Shown piece by piece: positions 44,409 to 54,262 of a DNA stretch of 64,000 nucleotides; within the stretch, counting starts at the first letter, position 1; each line of letters begins with the position of its first letter. This stretch comes from an uncultured Bacilli bacterium (lineage in GTDB: Bacteria; Bacillota_I; Bacilli_A; RF39; UBA660), in the NCBI GenBank assembly GCA_934154785.1, contig CAKPGL010000001.1, positions 434,001 to 498,000 on the forward strand, given 5' to 3'. A program made the position numbers and the translations under genes. Under the pieces are notes generated by a model. That model had not been told where the DNA came from and ran no database searches. It saw nothing but the letters and a program-made list of their open reading frames with translations.

Positions 44409-44434
44409 AATGTTTTTTTGACATTCTTTTTTTT
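44407..44434 (+). terminator. Intrinsic terminator of gpr
   Basis: AGAATGT / ACATTCT with a T-rich loop and an eight-T tail overlaps the stop region. Confidence 0.75.
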
Positions 44435-44477
44435 AATAACCTGTTAAAATATGAATATAATGAAACAGGTGAATTAT

Positions 44478-45437
44478 ATGCGAAAAAAATTTAAGTCTAA
44501 AAAAGGATCTAAAAACATTATTAAAACATTTATCATTATAGTATTATTAGTAATATGCTATTTTCTTTTATCAAATATAATCTCTAAAATAAATTTAAAT
44601 ATAAATAATAATGATTTAATTTATTATGCTCTAAAAGATACTAATAGTTATTTATGTGATAAAAATAAAAAGGACAATATATTATTAAAGACAATATATA
44701 AAATAGATTTTAAAAATCCCGCTACTTTATTACATGATAGTACTTATTATATAAATATAGAACAAGAAAAAACAGAGCTAGTATATAATCAAAATTATGA
44801 ACAAGATATACAAGTTTCTACAACAAAAGATAAACCTTTAGTATATATTTATAGTACGCATCCTACAGAAACATTTAAAAATGATGAACTAACTGTTCAT
44901 AATATTGAACCTAATATAAAAGAAGTCTCATTTGTCTTAAAAGAAAAACTGGAAGAAAACAATGTTAATGTTATTGTAGAAGAAGCATCTATTCCTGATT
45001 ACTTAAAAGAACATAATTATGATTATAATCAAAGTTATACAGCTAGTCTATATTATTTAAAAAAAGCTTATCAAGAACATCCTGATATAGATTTAATTAT
45101 TGATTTACATAGAGATGGTGTTGACTATCAGTATTCAGTTGCTTCTATAAATGATAAAAAATATGCCCGAATTATGTTTGTTGTAGGACTTAATCGTAAT
45201 AATTATCAAACTTCAATAGATATATCTAATAAAATGATAACTTATTTAAATAAGCATTATCAAGGAATAAGTAGAGGTTTATTTACAAATAAAAGTGCAG
45301 GGTTTAATCAATTTTTTAATGATAATATGATTTTAATAGAATTAGGTGGTAATAATAATCAATTAATAGAAGTACTAAATAGTGTTGATGTTTTAGCAGA
45401 AACAATAAAGGAGTATTTATATGAAAACAGAGGATAA
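44478..45437 (+). CDS. spoIIP: Stage II sporulation protein P
   Basis: The 319-residue protein is the amidase/endopeptidase of the engulfment complex (with SpoIID and SpoIIM). It has an N-terminal membrane segment (about residues 14-34) and an outer catalytic domain with IYSTHPTETF (near 123), LIIDLHRDG (near 205) and ILIELGGNNN (near 286), which hold the zinc His and Glu residues of the amidase_3-like fold. The ATG at 44478 is chosen for AGGTGA upstream; nine further in-frame codons precede it. Its end overlaps the next gene by 17 bp. Confidence 0.92.
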   Translation: MRKKFKSKKGSKNIIKTFIIIVLLVICYFLLSNIISKINLNINNNDLIYYALKDTNSYLCDKNKKDNILLKTIYKIDFKNPATLLHDSTYYINIEQEKTELVYNQNYEQDIQVSTTKDKPLVYIYSTHPTETFKNDELTVHNIEPNIKEVSFVLKEKLEENNVNVIVEEASIPDYLKEHNYDYNQSYTASLYYLKKAYQEHPDIDLIIDLHRDGVDYQYSVASINDKKYARIMFVVGLNRNNYQTSIDISNKMITYLNKHYQGISRGLFTNKSAGFNQFFNDNMILIELGGNNNQLIEVLNSVDVLAETIKEYLYENRG

Positions 45438-45771
45438 ACAAAAATTAGGTAATAAGATTTTTCATAAAGTATGGTTTATTTTGTTTTTAATATTTTTAAC
45501 TTTATATATATCACAAGCATCTGGTTATTATGAATATTCAATTAGTAAAAAAACAACATTCACTAATGAACAAATAAAAAGATTTGAACAAGATATAAAA
45601 GATGGTAAGAATGTTGACATAGAAAAATATCTTGATAATACTACAAAGAATTATCAAAATAAATTATCTAAAACTGCTCTTTCTTTTTCAGAAACAATAT
45701 CTAAATATACTAAAATGGGTATAGAAAAATTTTTCTCTATAATTGGTAATGCTGTAGAGGAAGAAAAATAA
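45421..45771 (+). CDS. Small membrane protein downstream of spoIIP
   Basis: The 116-residue protein has one N-terminal membrane segment (KVWFILFLIFLTLYIS) and a charged outer or inner tail with two helices, the second ending MGIEKFFSIIGNAV. It overlaps spoIIP by 17 bp. The position after gpr-spoIIP matches Bacillus yqxA, a small membrane protein of unknown role, and the form (anchor, then short helical tail) is compatible. I would call it YqxA-like only by synteny. Probably expressed in sporulation. Confidence 0.6.
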   Translation: MKTEDKQKLGNKIFHKVWFILFLIFLTLYISQASGYYEYSISKKTTFTNEQIKRFEQDIKDGKNVDIEKYLDNTTKNYQNKLSKTALSFSETISKYTKMGIEKFFSIIGNAVEEEK

Positions 45772-45855
45772 CAAGATTATTAAATGATTTAATTATTCAT
45801 TTTCTTTTACATCTTAATCCTATTATGGTAAACTATTATTAGAAAAGAGGTACTT

Positions 45856-46770
45856 ATGGAAGAATTAATTATTGGTTCTCATGTTGGTTATAAAAAAGAT
45901 ACTGGTTTAGTAGGAAGTGTAAAAGAAGCATTAAGTTATAACGCTAATACATTTATGTTTTATACTGGTGCACCACAAAACACTAGTCGTAGTCCTATTG
46001 ATAAAAAACAGGTTGAAGAAGCTTTTAATTTAATGAAAGAAAATAATATTAATCCTAGTAATGTTATAGTTCATGCTCCCTATATAATTAATTTAGCAAA
46101 CGATACTAAGAACTATGATTTTGCAATTAACTTTTTAAAAGAAGAAATAAAAAGAGTAGATACTCTTGGTATGAAGTATTTAGTATTACATCCGGGTTCT
46201 CATGTTGGCTTAGGAATAGATAAGGGAATTGAAAATATTATTTTTGCTCTAAATATAGCCCTAAAAGAATCTGAAAACGTTATTATATGTTTAGAAACAA
46301 TGGCAGGAAAAGGTAGTGAAGTTGGTTCTAACTTTTCGGAAATTAAAGACATTATTGATGGAATAGAAAAGCAAAACCAAGTTATGGTTTGCCTAGATAC
46401 TTGTCACATAAATGATGCTGGTTATGATGAAAATAATTTTGATAATGTCTTAAAAGAATTTGATGATATAATTGGTTTAAATAAACTTGCTTGTATTCAT
46501 ATTAATGATAGTAAAAATATCTTAGGTTCCCACAAAGATAGACATGCTAATATCGGTTTAGGTACGATTGGTTTTAATAATTTAATCAATATTATATATC
46601 ATGCCAAATTAAAAGGAATTCCTAAAATATTAGAAACTCCCTATATAGTTGATCCTAATGATGAGAATAAATCATATCCTCCTTATAAAGAAGAAATAGA
46701 TATGATAAGAAAAAAAGAAATGAATAATTCTTTAATAGATGATGTAATTAAGCACTATAGAAATTTTTGA
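45856..46770 (+). CDS. nfo: Endonuclease IV (AP endonuclease)
   Basis: The 304-residue zinc enzyme nicks abasic sites in base excision repair. The TIM-barrel metal ligands are in IVHAPYIIN, LHPGSHVG, ICLETMAG, CLDTCHINDAGYD, CIHINDSK, GSHKDRHANIG and ILETPY, in the family order. Length is typical. It starts at the ATG after AAAGAGGTACTT. In Bacillus nfo (yqfS) neighbours yqfT, and a YqfT-like gene lies convergently here. Confidence 0.96.
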   Translation: MEELIIGSHVGYKKDTGLVGSVKEALSYNANTFMFYTGAPQNTSRSPIDKKQVEEAFNLMKENNINPSNVIVHAPYIINLANDTKNYDFAINFLKEEIKRVDTLGMKYLVLHPGSHVGLGIDKGIENIIFALNIALKESENVIICLETMAGKGSEVGSNFSEIKDIIDGIEKQNQVMVCLDTCHINDAGYDENNFDNVLKEFDDIIGLNKLACIHINDSKNILGSHKDRHANIGLGTIGFNNLINIIYHAKLKGIPKILETPYIVDPNDENKSYPPYKEEIDMIRKKEMNNSLIDDVIKHYRNF

Positions 46771-47018
46771 TATTTATTTTTAAAGTAGAAGAATAATTCT
46801 TCTATTTTTTTATAAGTGTCAGTATCAAATTTATCTTTTACATTATTAAATATACTAGTATAATCTCCATAAATTAAAGTGTACCAATTTTTTTTAATAG
46901 TATTATATACAATATCTAATTCAGTATTATTTAAATTTATATTATTAGATAAAGCAAAATTATTTACATCGCTAATAGTCATTTTATTAACATAGTTTTC
47001 AATTAATTTACTAATCAC
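46755..47018 (-). CDS. DUF2624 (YqfT-like) protein
   Basis: The 87-residue protein has the DUF2624 layout: an N-terminal NKMTISDVNNFALSNNINLNNTE segment, a middle helix and a closing KKIEELFFYFKNKY helix. In Bacillus yqfT lies beside nfo; here it is convergent with nfo and overlaps it by 16 bp. Function unknown. AATTGGTGATATTGTG precedes the ATG on the minus strand. Confidence 0.7.
   Translation of the reverse strand: MISKLIENYVNKMTISDVNNFALSNNINLNNTELDIVYNTIKKNWYTLIYGDYTSIFNNVKDKFDTDTYKKIEELFFYFKNKYQKFL
46786..46811 (+). terminator. Terminator of nfo inside the convergent gene
   Basis: TAGAAGAA / TTCTTCTA with a 3-nt loop and seven T; it lies within the 3' codons of the DUF2624-like gene. 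Confidence 0.75.
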
Positions 47019-47097
47019 AATATCACCAATTTATTATATGTATTTATTTTTGAATAATGTATTTTAAAACACATAAAATAAAACTGGAGGTGTTTAT

Positions 47098-47727
47098 ATG
47101 TACGAAAGTATTTTATTACCATATTCTTATGATGCTTTAGAACCTTTTTTATCAGCACGTACTATTAGTATACATTATAATAAACACTATAAAAATTATT
47201 TAAATAATCTAAATAATTTATTAAATAGTGTTAATTATAATTATAAATATTCTAAAGTAGATTTAGTTAAACATATTAGTGATTTTCCTATTGAAATTCG
47301 TGATGATATTTTATTTAATTTAGGTGGTGTAATTAATCATGAATTATATTTTTTAGGTTTAGGTAGAAAAAATAATCTACCATACGATGGTATTTTAACT
47401 GCAATAAATAAACAGTATGGTAGTTATGATAACTTTAAAATAGAATTTATTAATACCGCTAAAAAATTAGTTGGTTCAGGTTATACAAGTCTTACTATTG
47501 ATAGAAATAATAATTTAGATATTATCAATACTAGCAATCAAGAAACACCATATTTATATGGATTATATCCATTAATTACTCTTGATTTATGGGAACATGC
47601 TTATTACTTAGACTATCAAAATAATAGAAATACTTACATAGAAGCTTTTTTTCAAAATATTGATTTTAGTTATATAAACACTTTATATGCCGAAGCACTT
47701 AAAAAAATTAAAGAATCAAACAAATAA
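47098..47727 (+). CDS. sodA: Fe/Mn superoxide dismutase
   Basis: The 209-residue protein is a Fe/Mn superoxide dismutase. It opens with LPYSYDALEPFLSARTISIHYNKHYKNYLNNL. The metal ligands are His (SIHYNKHY, near residue 26), His (VINHELYF, near 81), and Asp and His (TLDLWEHAYYLDYQN, near 161-165). It differs from standard SODs in several aromatic positions: the usual NHxFFW block is NHELYF. In a pyruvate formate-lyase user it would protect against oxygen; spore-associated SodA is also known in Bacillus. CTGGAGGTG is the ribosome site. Confidence 0.85.
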   Translation: MYESILLPYSYDALEPFLSARTISIHYNKHYKNYLNNLNNLLNSVNYNYKYSKVDLVKHISDFPIEIRDDILFNLGGVINHELYFLGLGRKNNLPYDGILTAINKQYGSYDNFKIEFINTAKKLVGSGYTSLTIDRNNNLDIINTSNQETPYLYGLYPLITLDLWEHAYYLDYQNNRNTYIEAFFQNIDFSYINTLYAEALKKIKESNK

Positions 47728-49765
47728 TTATCAAAAGAAAAAAACATACAAATCAATAATTGAAAAAAGACATATAGTTTTAATAATTGTAACAAGTATA
47801 TTATTATTTATATTAATAATTAGTCTATTTTATGTTCAAATAATTAAACAAGAATTTTATTTAAAAAAAGTAGATACTTTTACTAATAATGTTGTTTTAG
47901 GAAATACTGCCCCCAGAGGTAGAATATATGATAGAAATGGAAATGTTTTAGTAGATAATGAAGCAATTAAAACAATTGTTTATAAAAAACAAAGTGGTGT
48001 TAGTACAAAAGATGAAATAAGTATGGCTTATTTTATTGCTGAAAATATAGATATTAACTATTCTAGTTTATCGTTATATAATTTAAAAAAATTTTGGTTA
48101 AAAAATAATCCTGAATTAGGTAATAAAAAAATAAGTGCCACAGAGTGGAAAGATTTATCAGAAAGAAGACTAACACTTGACGATATATTAAAGTTAAAAA
48201 TAGAGAGAATTACAGATTCAGATTTAGAAAATTATAATGACATAGATAAAAAAGCCGCGTATATATATTACCTAATGAATAATGGTTATGCTTATGAAGA
48301 AAAAGTAGTTAAAAGAAATGTTACAGATATAGAATATGCGTTTATTGCGGAAAACGCTGATAAATTAAATGGTTTTTTCTCAAAATTAGATTGGGAAAGA
48401 ACTTATCCTTATGGAAATACATTTAGGACTATTTTAGGTAATGTATCTACTAGTTCTTCAGGCGTCCCTAAGGAATTAAAAGATTATTATCTTGCTAAAG
48501 GGTATCGTTTAAATGACCGTGTTGGAATAAGTTATCTTGAATATCAATATGAAGATTTATTAAAAGGAACCAAAGATAAATTTTTAATTACTAATCATGG
48601 TGAAAATAAATTATATGAAGAAGGAAGTAGAGGTAATGATTTAGTTTTAACAATAGATATTAACTTACAACAAGAAGTAGAAAAAATACTAGAAACAGAA
48701 TTAATAAAAGCTAAAGGATATCCTAATACTGAGAATTATAATCATTCTTTTGTAATAATTACTGACCCTAATAATGGGGAAATTCTTGCTATGGCAGGAA
48801 AGCAAATAGTATTTAAAGATGGTGAATATAAATTTTATGATTATACTACCGGTGTATTTACTACTAGTGTTGTAGCGGGTTCTTCTGTAAAAGGTGTATC
48901 ACAATTAGTAGGATATCAAACTGGAGCATTAAAAATAGGTGAGATTCGCAACGATAGTTGCATTAAAATAGCGGCTACTCCTGCTAAATGTTCTTGGACT
49001 TATCTAGGTAATATAAATGATATAGAAGCATTAAAACAATCTTCTAATACTTATCAATTTAGAACAGCTATTAAAGTAGGAAAAGGAGTATACCAGGAAA
49101 ATCAACCACTATCTTTAGATAAAGAAGCATTTAATATATATCGCAATGCTTTTAAAGAATTTGGTCTTGGTACCTTAACAGGTATAGATGTTCCTAATGA
49201 AAACATTGGTTATATAGGTAGTAGTACCGCTACAGGTCAATTATTAGATTTTGCAATTGGTCAATATGATACTTATACACCAATAGAATTATCACAGTAT
49301 ATAAGTACTATTGCTAATGGTAGTACGAGAATAGCACCTCATCTTTTAAAAGCAGTTTATTATCCTACAAAAGATAAATTAACTAATTTAAAGTATGAAG
49401 CCGAAGTAAAAATTTTAAATAAGGTAAATTTTGACAGTACATATATAGATAGAGTTAAATTGGGTTTTAAAGCAGTACTAGAGCCTTACGGTACAGGTTA
49501 TGGTTATATTAACATAAAGAATAAACCAGCAGGTAAGACTGGTACTAGTGAGGGATTTGTTGATACCAATAATGATGGCATAGTCGATACGGAAACTATA
49601 TCTAATATTTTTGTAGGATATGCACCTTTTGATAATCCAACTGTAACATTTACAATAGTTTCTCCTAATGTTTACACAAAAAAAGCTTCTAGTTCAGTCC
49701 AAACACTAGTAAATAGGTATATTACGCAAGAAGTTTCAAAAAAATTCTTTGAAATTTACCAATAA
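47687..49765 (+). CDS. Class B penicillin-binding protein, PBP2/MrdA-like
   Basis: The 692-residue transpeptidase has a cytoplasmic basic tail, one membrane segment (about residues 30-52), the dimerisation domain starting TAPRGRIYDRNGNVL, and the catalytic domain with SxxK in GSSVKGV (near 402), SxN in KQSSNTYQF (near 448) and KTG in AGKTGTS (near 620). GISYLEYQYEDLLKGT resembles PBP2 of the elongation complex, fitting rodA and mreCD in this genome. The start shown overlaps sod by 41 bp and lacks a clear ribosome site; no better in-frame start exists before the membrane segment. Confidence 0.85.
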   Translation: MPKHLKKLKNQTNNYQKKKTYKSIIEKRHIVLIIVTSILLFILIISLFYVQIIKQEFYLKKVDTFTNNVVLGNTAPRGRIYDRNGNVLVDNEAIKTIVYKKQSGVSTKDEISMAYFIAENIDINYSSLSLYNLKKFWLKNNPELGNKKISATEWKDLSERRLTLDDILKLKIERITDSDLENYNDIDKKAAYIYYLMNNGYAYEEKVVKRNVTDIEYAFIAENADKLNGFFSKLDWERTYPYGNTFRTILGNVSTSSSGVPKELKDYYLAKGYRLNDRVGISYLEYQYEDLLKGTKDKFLITNHGENKLYEEGSRGNDLVLTIDINLQQEVEKILETELIKAKGYPNTENYNHSFVIITDPNNGEILAMAGKQIVFKDGEYKFYDYTTGVFTTSVVAGSSVKGVSQLVGYQTGALKIGEIRNDSCIKIAATPAKCSWTYLGNINDIEALKQSSNTYQFRTAIKVGKGVYQENQPLSLDKEAFNIYRNAFKEFGLGTLTGIDVPNENIGYIGSSTATGQLLDFAIGQYDTYTPIELSQYISTIANGSTRIAPHLLKAVYYPTKDKLTNLKYEAEVKILNKVNFDSTYIDRVKLGFKAVLEPYGTGYGYINIKNKPAGKTGTSEGFVDTNNDGIVDTETISNIFVGYAPFDNPTVTFTIVSPNVYTKKASSSVQTLVNRYITQEVSKKFFEIYQ

Positions 49766-49807
49766 TTTGTTATAATAGGTACGTACTTATCAAAAAGGAG
49801 GGAAATT

Positions 49808-49975
49808 ATGGCTAAAAAAGGAGAAGCAAGAGAAAGAATTACTCTTACATGTACTGAATGTAAAGAAACTAATTATCGTACTGAAAAGAACAAAAAAAAT
49901 ACTACTGAACGTTTAGAGTTAAATAAATTCTGTCCAAAATGCAGAAAAAATACTACTCATAAAGAATCTAAATAA
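49808..49975 (+). CDS. rpmG: 50S ribosomal protein L33
   Basis: The 55-residue protein begins MAKKGEARERITLTCTECK and contains NYRTEKNKKNTTERLELNKFCPKCRK, then ends NTTHKESK. This is L33 with an intact four-Cys zinc ribbon (CxxC twice), the zinc-binding form of the protein. AAAAAGGAGGG precedes the ATG. A TATAAT lies at about 49772, just after the PBP gene. It is too short for many gene finders. efp follows 31 bp later. Confidence 0.93.
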   Translation: MAKKGEARERITLTCTECKETNYRTEKNKKNTTERLELNKFCPKCRKNTTHKESK

Positions 49976-50006
49976 TTATATTTTATTTTAGAGGGAAGGA
50001 GGATTT

Positions 50007-50564
50007 ATGTTTAATATTAATGATATTAAAAATGGTATTACATTCCTTTATGAAGGTAATATTTATCAAGTAATGGATTTCTTACATGTTAAACCAGGTA
50101 AAGGTGCTGCTTTTGTTAAAGCAAAAATTAAAAACTTAAGAACTGGTTCAATTGTTGAAAAGACATTTAATACTAGTATCAAATTAGAGAAAGCTATTTT
50201 AAATAAACAAAATATGCAATATTTATATGGTACTGGAGATACTTTTAATTTTATGAATATGGATACTTATGAACAAGTAGAACTTAGTGCTAGTCAATTA
50301 GGTGATGATAGTAAGTATTTAAAAGAGGGAGTAAATGTATATATTACTTTCTATAATGGTGAAATTATTGGTATGGAATTACCTGATAAAATTGAATATA
50401 CTGTAGCGCATACTGAACCTGCAGTTAAAGGTAATACAACAAATAATGCCCAAAAAGATGCTGAATTAGATAACGGATTAAAAATTAGAGTTCCATTATT
50501 TATTGAAGAAGGCGAAAATATCATCGTTTCAACTAAAGATGGTAAATATGATTCAAGAGCATAA
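50007..50564 (+). CDS. efp: Translation elongation factor P
   Basis: The 185-residue factor relieves ribosome stalling at polyproline stretches. It has the three-domain layout: KOW-like N-terminus with the KPGKGAAFVKAKIKNLRTG loop (the modified Lys near residue 32), a middle OB domain and the C-terminal KIRVPLFIEEGENIIVSTKDGKYDSRA. Length is standard. GAGGGAAGGAGG is the ribosome site. The terminator overlaps its stop. Confidence 0.97.
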   Translation: MFNINDIKNGITFLYEGNIYQVMDFLHVKPGKGAAFVKAKIKNLRTGSIVEKTFNTSIKLEKAILNKQNMQYLYGTGDTFNFMNMDTYEQVELSASQLGDDSKYLKEGVNVYITFYNGEIIGMELPDKIEYTVAHTEPAVKGNTTNNAQKDAELDNGLKIRVPLFIEEGENIIVSTKDGKYDSRA

Positions 50565-50581
50565 TTATTATGCTTTTTTTG
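50558..50581 (+). terminator. Intrinsic terminator of efp
   Basis: AGCATAA / TTATGCT with a 3-nt loop, then seven T; it overlaps the stop codon. Confidence 0.8.
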
Positions 50582-50633
50582 TTGTATATTTTTTTACATT
50601 AATGTAAAATTATGATTAGGAGTAAATGATAAT

Positions 50634-52043
50634 ATGAGTTTTAATTCAGAGATATTTTTGTTTTTATTTTTACCTTTATTTTTAATCATATATTTTATAT
50701 TACCTAGAAAAGTAAGAAAATATTGGTTACTTATTAGTAATTTTATTTTTTATTCTTATGCTGGAATAAGATATCTATATGTATTGGTGTTTAGTATAAT
50801 TGTTAATTATTTATTTGGCATTATGTTAACTAAAATCGATGATAGCAAACAGAAGAAGATTTTATTGGTAATGGGAATATTTATTAATATATTTATATTA
50901 TCTTATTTTAAATATTTCAATTCTATAATTAATATTATGTCTACCATATTGGTAGGAAGTGACATTACTATCAAAGCATTATTACCAATAGGTATTTCTT
51001 TTTATACTTTCCAAGGACTTTCTTACATAATAGATACTTATCGTGGAAAGATAAAAACTAATAATAATCCTATTAATTTTGCTTTATATATGACTTTTTT
51101 TCCAACTGTAGTATCAGGTCCGCTTTTAAGATATAATGAGTTCGAACCTAGTATAGATAATATAAATACCAATTTAAATAATTTTACTTTAGGTTTGAAA
51201 AAATTCATTTTAGGCTTATCTAAAAAAGTAATTTTAGCAGATAGTTTAGCTTTAATAGCAAATAATATTTGGGGATTAAATGCATCAGATTTAACTTCTA
51301 TAATAGCGTGGTTAGGCGCTATTAGTTATACATTACAAATATATTTTGATTTTTCTGGTTATAGTGATATGGCTATTGGTTTAGGTAAAATGCTAGGATT
51401 TGATGTACCAAGCAATTTTAATTACCCTTATACTACGAAAAGTATAACTAAATTTTGGCGTTCTTGGCATATAACTTTATCTAATTGGTTTAGAGATTAC
51501 GTTTACATTCCTTTAGGTGGTAATAGAAAAAATCAATTGTTTAATATTTTTATAGTTTTTTTACTTACTGGCATATGGCATGGCTCAGGTTTGACTTTTG
51601 TATTTTGGGGTATGTGGCATGCTTTATTTAATATGCTTGAAAAAATATTAAAATTAAACATTGATAAAGAAGATAATATTTTAGTATCAACTTTAAAACA
51701 TATATATGTATTAATTGTTGTAATTATTGGTTGGGTTTTCTTTAGATCACCTGATGCTATTACAGCACGAAATTTTGTAAGTGCAATGTTTTTAAATAAT
51801 CAGTATAGTAATCCAGGTTTTAGTATTACTTGGTTTTTAACAAGGTATAATGTATTTATTTTACTTATTAGTATAATTGGTGTTACTCCATTTTTTAAAA
51901 GAACATATGAAAAGTTAAAATCATCTATAAACGCCAATGTACTACTAATAACTGAAAATATAGTTTTTTTATTACTACTAATATTATCTATTATGACAAT
52001 CATAACTTCTAATTTTAATTCTTTTATATATTTTCAATTTTAA
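50634..52043 (+). CDS. MBOAT family O-acyltransferase (AlgI/DltB-like)
   Basis: The 469-residue membrane protein has about ten segments and the MBOAT core: FPTVVSGPLLRY, FWRSWHITLSNWFRDYVYIPLGGN and the catalytic His in LTGIWHGSGLTFVFWGMWH (near residue 320). Such proteins move acyl groups across the membrane to surface polysaccharides or teichoic acids. It is followed 11 bp later by a DHHW/AlgX-like protein, the usual partner that finishes O-acetylation outside the cell. No dltA or dltC is nearby, so polysaccharide acetylation is more likely than D-alanylation. Confidence 0.88.
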   Translation: MSFNSEIFLFLFLPLFLIIYFILPRKVRKYWLLISNFIFYSYAGIRYLYVLVFSIIVNYLFGIMLTKIDDSKQKKILLVMGIFINIFILSYFKYFNSIINIMSTILVGSDITIKALLPIGISFYTFQGLSYIIDTYRGKIKTNNNPINFALYMTFFPTVVSGPLLRYNEFEPSIDNINTNLNNFTLGLKKFILGLSKKVILADSLALIANNIWGLNASDLTSIIAWLGAISYTLQIYFDFSGYSDMAIGLGKMLGFDVPSNFNYPYTTKSITKFWRSWHITLSNWFRDYVYIPLGGNRKNQLFNIFIVFLLTGIWHGSGLTFVFWGMWHALFNMLEKILKLNIDKEDNILVSTLKHIYVLIVVIIGWVFFRSPDAITARNFVSAMFLNNQYSNPGFSITWFLTRYNVFILLISIIGVTPFFKRTYEKLKSSINANVLLITENIVFLLLLILSIMTIITSNFNSFIYFQF

Positions 52044-52054
52044 AGGAGGTACTC

Positions 52055-53200
52055 ATGAAAAAAAATAGTAATATAATTTTTATAGGATTAGTTTTTATAG
52101 TGTTAATACTTCCTATATTATTTATAAACTTAAAAGATAATCAAATATCTTTATCTGAAAATCGTAAATTAAATGAAAAACCAGTTTTGAATGATATTTC
52201 AAAGTTATTTAATGGTGAATTTTTTACGGAATTTAATTCTTGGTTTAAGGATCATATAGGTTTTCGTGATAATATTATTTCTTTAAAAGGCGATATCGAT
52301 CATAAGGTATTTAATAAAATAGACGTAAATTATATGTATATTGGTGCAAGTGGTGAATTAATATATATGGAGCCAGAAATGTTGAAAAGTTATCAACACA
52401 AGGATTTACTTTCAAAAGAAGAACTTTCTCATATTATATATAATTATAATGTCGTTAATAACTATTTTAATTCTTTGGGTGCTAGTTTTGTTTATGTTCC
52501 TTGTTATGATAAACATTCAATTTTACCAGAACAAATACCAAGTAGTATTTATCAATATGGTACTGTCTCAAAAACTGATCAAATAGTTGCGGCATTACTT
52601 ACAGATACAAAAGTTAATGTTGCTAATTTTAAAGGTGACCTTTTAAATGTTTCTACTGAAGCTTATGGAAAATGGTCAGATCCAACACATTGGACAGATT
52701 ATGGCTCTCATATAGCATATCTTAGTACCATGAATAAAATAAATGAGTTACATAAAGTTAAAATATTATCTGATGTAGATTATAATATACATTATGAAAA
52801 GAAAGGGTATAACTTAAATGGTAATATCTATAAATATGATTTATATAAAGCATATGATCTTAGTAATCCTAAAGCTAAAAAAATAGAACCATCTATTTTA
52901 GGAGAATTTGCTAATGATAATTGGCATTCAGTATATTATAATGAAGTAATTGATAATGACTTAAAATTATTAATAATAGGGGACAGTTACATTAATTCAT
53001 ATTTACTTGATGATTTTGCTGAGAGTTTTAAATATACTTATATGATATGGAACAATTATTTAATAGAGGATAGTCTTATTGAACTTATCAATTCATTAAG
53101 ACCTGATATTGTTATAATTGAAAATGCTGAAAGGGTTGATATTCAGCCAGCAATAAATGAATTTGTTAAAAATATTAATAAACGATTGAATAATAATTAA
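52055..53200 (+). CDS. DHHW/AlgX-like surface acetyltransferase partner
   Basis: The 381-residue protein has an N-terminal membrane anchor (IIFIGLVFIVLILPILF), an ENRKLNEKP segment and FNSWFKDHIGFRD, which are typical of DHHW proteins beside MBOAT genes. The SGNH-like residues appear as GDSYINSYL (near residue 308, Ser nucleophile) and DPTHWTDYGSHIAY (near 209, Asp-His). The expected role is transfer of acetyl groups to an extracellular polymer. Ribosome site AAAGGAGGT; co-transcribed with the MBOAT gene. Confidence 0.82.
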   Translation: MKKNSNIIFIGLVFIVLILPILFINLKDNQISLSENRKLNEKPVLNDISKLFNGEFFTEFNSWFKDHIGFRDNIISLKGDIDHKVFNKIDVNYMYIGASGELIYMEPEMLKSYQHKDLLSKEELSHIIYNYNVVNNYFNSLGASFVYVPCYDKHSILPEQIPSSIYQYGTVSKTDQIVAALLTDTKVNVANFKGDLLNVSTEAYGKWSDPTHWTDYGSHIAYLSTMNKINELHKVKILSDVDYNIHYEKKGYNLNGNIYKYDLYKAYDLSNPKAKKIEPSILGEFANDNWHSVYYNEVIDNDLKLLIIGDSYINSYLLDDFAESFKYTYMIWNNYLIEDSLIELINSLRPDIVIIENAERVDIQPAINEFVKNINKRLNNN

Positions 53201-53280
53201 TAATTCTATATAACATTGTTTTTCTAGTAATTTTAGTAAAAATAGTGTAAAATGTAGATAGGAACTATAAGGAGGCAACA

Positions 53281-54261
53281 ATGGGGATATTTGATAAATT
53301 AAAAAAAGTTTTTACGAAAGATAAAGAACAAGAAAAAGAAGTTCAATTATATACAGAAGGATTAGAAAAAACTAGAAAAGAATTTATTTCTAAACTAAAT
53401 ATATTAAATTTAAAATATACAAAAGTAAACGATGCTTACTTTGATGAATTAGAAGAAATTTTAATTATGGCTGATATTGGTGTAAATACAGTTATGACAT
53501 TCTTGGATAAGTTAAAATCTAGGGTTAAATCAGAACATATAGAAGACTCTAAGGATTTAATGGAAGTAATAGTTGATGAAATGTTTATTATTTATGTTAA
53601 TAATAGTGTTATTGTAAATAAAATAAATGAAAACCCTGATGGACCAACAGTGGTATTATTTGTTGGTGTAAATGGGGTAGGTAAGACTACTACTATAGGA
53701 AAAATTGCTTATCAATTGAAAGAAAAAGGTAAAAAGGTTTTGCTTGTAGCGGGTGATACTTTTAGAGCGGGGGCTGTAGAACAATTAATTGAATGGGGTT
53801 CCAGAGTTAATTGTGAGGTAGTATCTAAAATGGACGCTGACCCTTCGAGTGTTATATTTGATGGTGTTACCAAGGCACAAAATGAAAACTATGATTACGT
53901 TCTTATTGATACTGCTGGTAGACTTCAAAACAAAACTAATCTTATGAATGAATTAGAAAAAATGAATAAAGTAATAGGGAAAATAATACCTAATGCACCA
54001 CATGAAACATTACTAGTAATTGACGCAACAACTGGTCAAAATGGTATTAGCCAGGCTAAAAGTTTTAAAGAAATTACTAATATTACTGGTATAGTACTTA
54101 CTAAATTAGATGGTACCGCTAAAGGTGGAATTGTACTTGCTATTAAAGAAAGTGTTGACATTCCTGTAAAGTTCATTGGTCTAGGTGAAAAAAAAGAAGA
54201 TTTGCGAGTATTTGATGTTGAAAAATATATTTATGGATTATTTAAAGATATGGAGGAGTAA
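53281..54261 (+). CDS. ftsY: Signal recognition particle receptor FtsY
   Basis: The 326-residue SRP GTPase has a short charged N-terminal region, then the NG domain: P-loop FVGVNGVGKTTTIGK (near residue 125), VAGDTFRAGAVEQL, DTAGRLQNK and TKLDGTAKGG. It receives ribosome-SRP complexes at the membrane. Length fits forms without the long acidic A domain. A small membrane gene, ylxM, and later ffh follow, so the SRP genes are clustered but interrupted. Confidence 0.95.
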   Translation: MGIFDKLKKVFTKDKEQEKEVQLYTEGLEKTRKEFISKLNILNLKYTKVNDAYFDELEEILIMADIGVNTVMTFLDKLKSRVKSEHIEDSKDLMEVIVDEMFIIYVNNSVIVNKINENPDGPTVVLFVGVNGVGKTTTIGKIAYQLKEKGKKVLLVAGDTFRAGAVEQLIEWGSRVNCEVVSKMDADPSSVIFDGVTKAQNENYDYVLIDTAGRLQNKTNLMNELEKMNKVIGKIIPNAPHETLLVIDATTGQNGISQAKSFKEITNITGIVLTKLDGTAKGGIVLAIKESVDIPVKFIGLGEKKEDLRVFDVEKYIYGLFKDMEE

Positions 54262-54262
54262 A

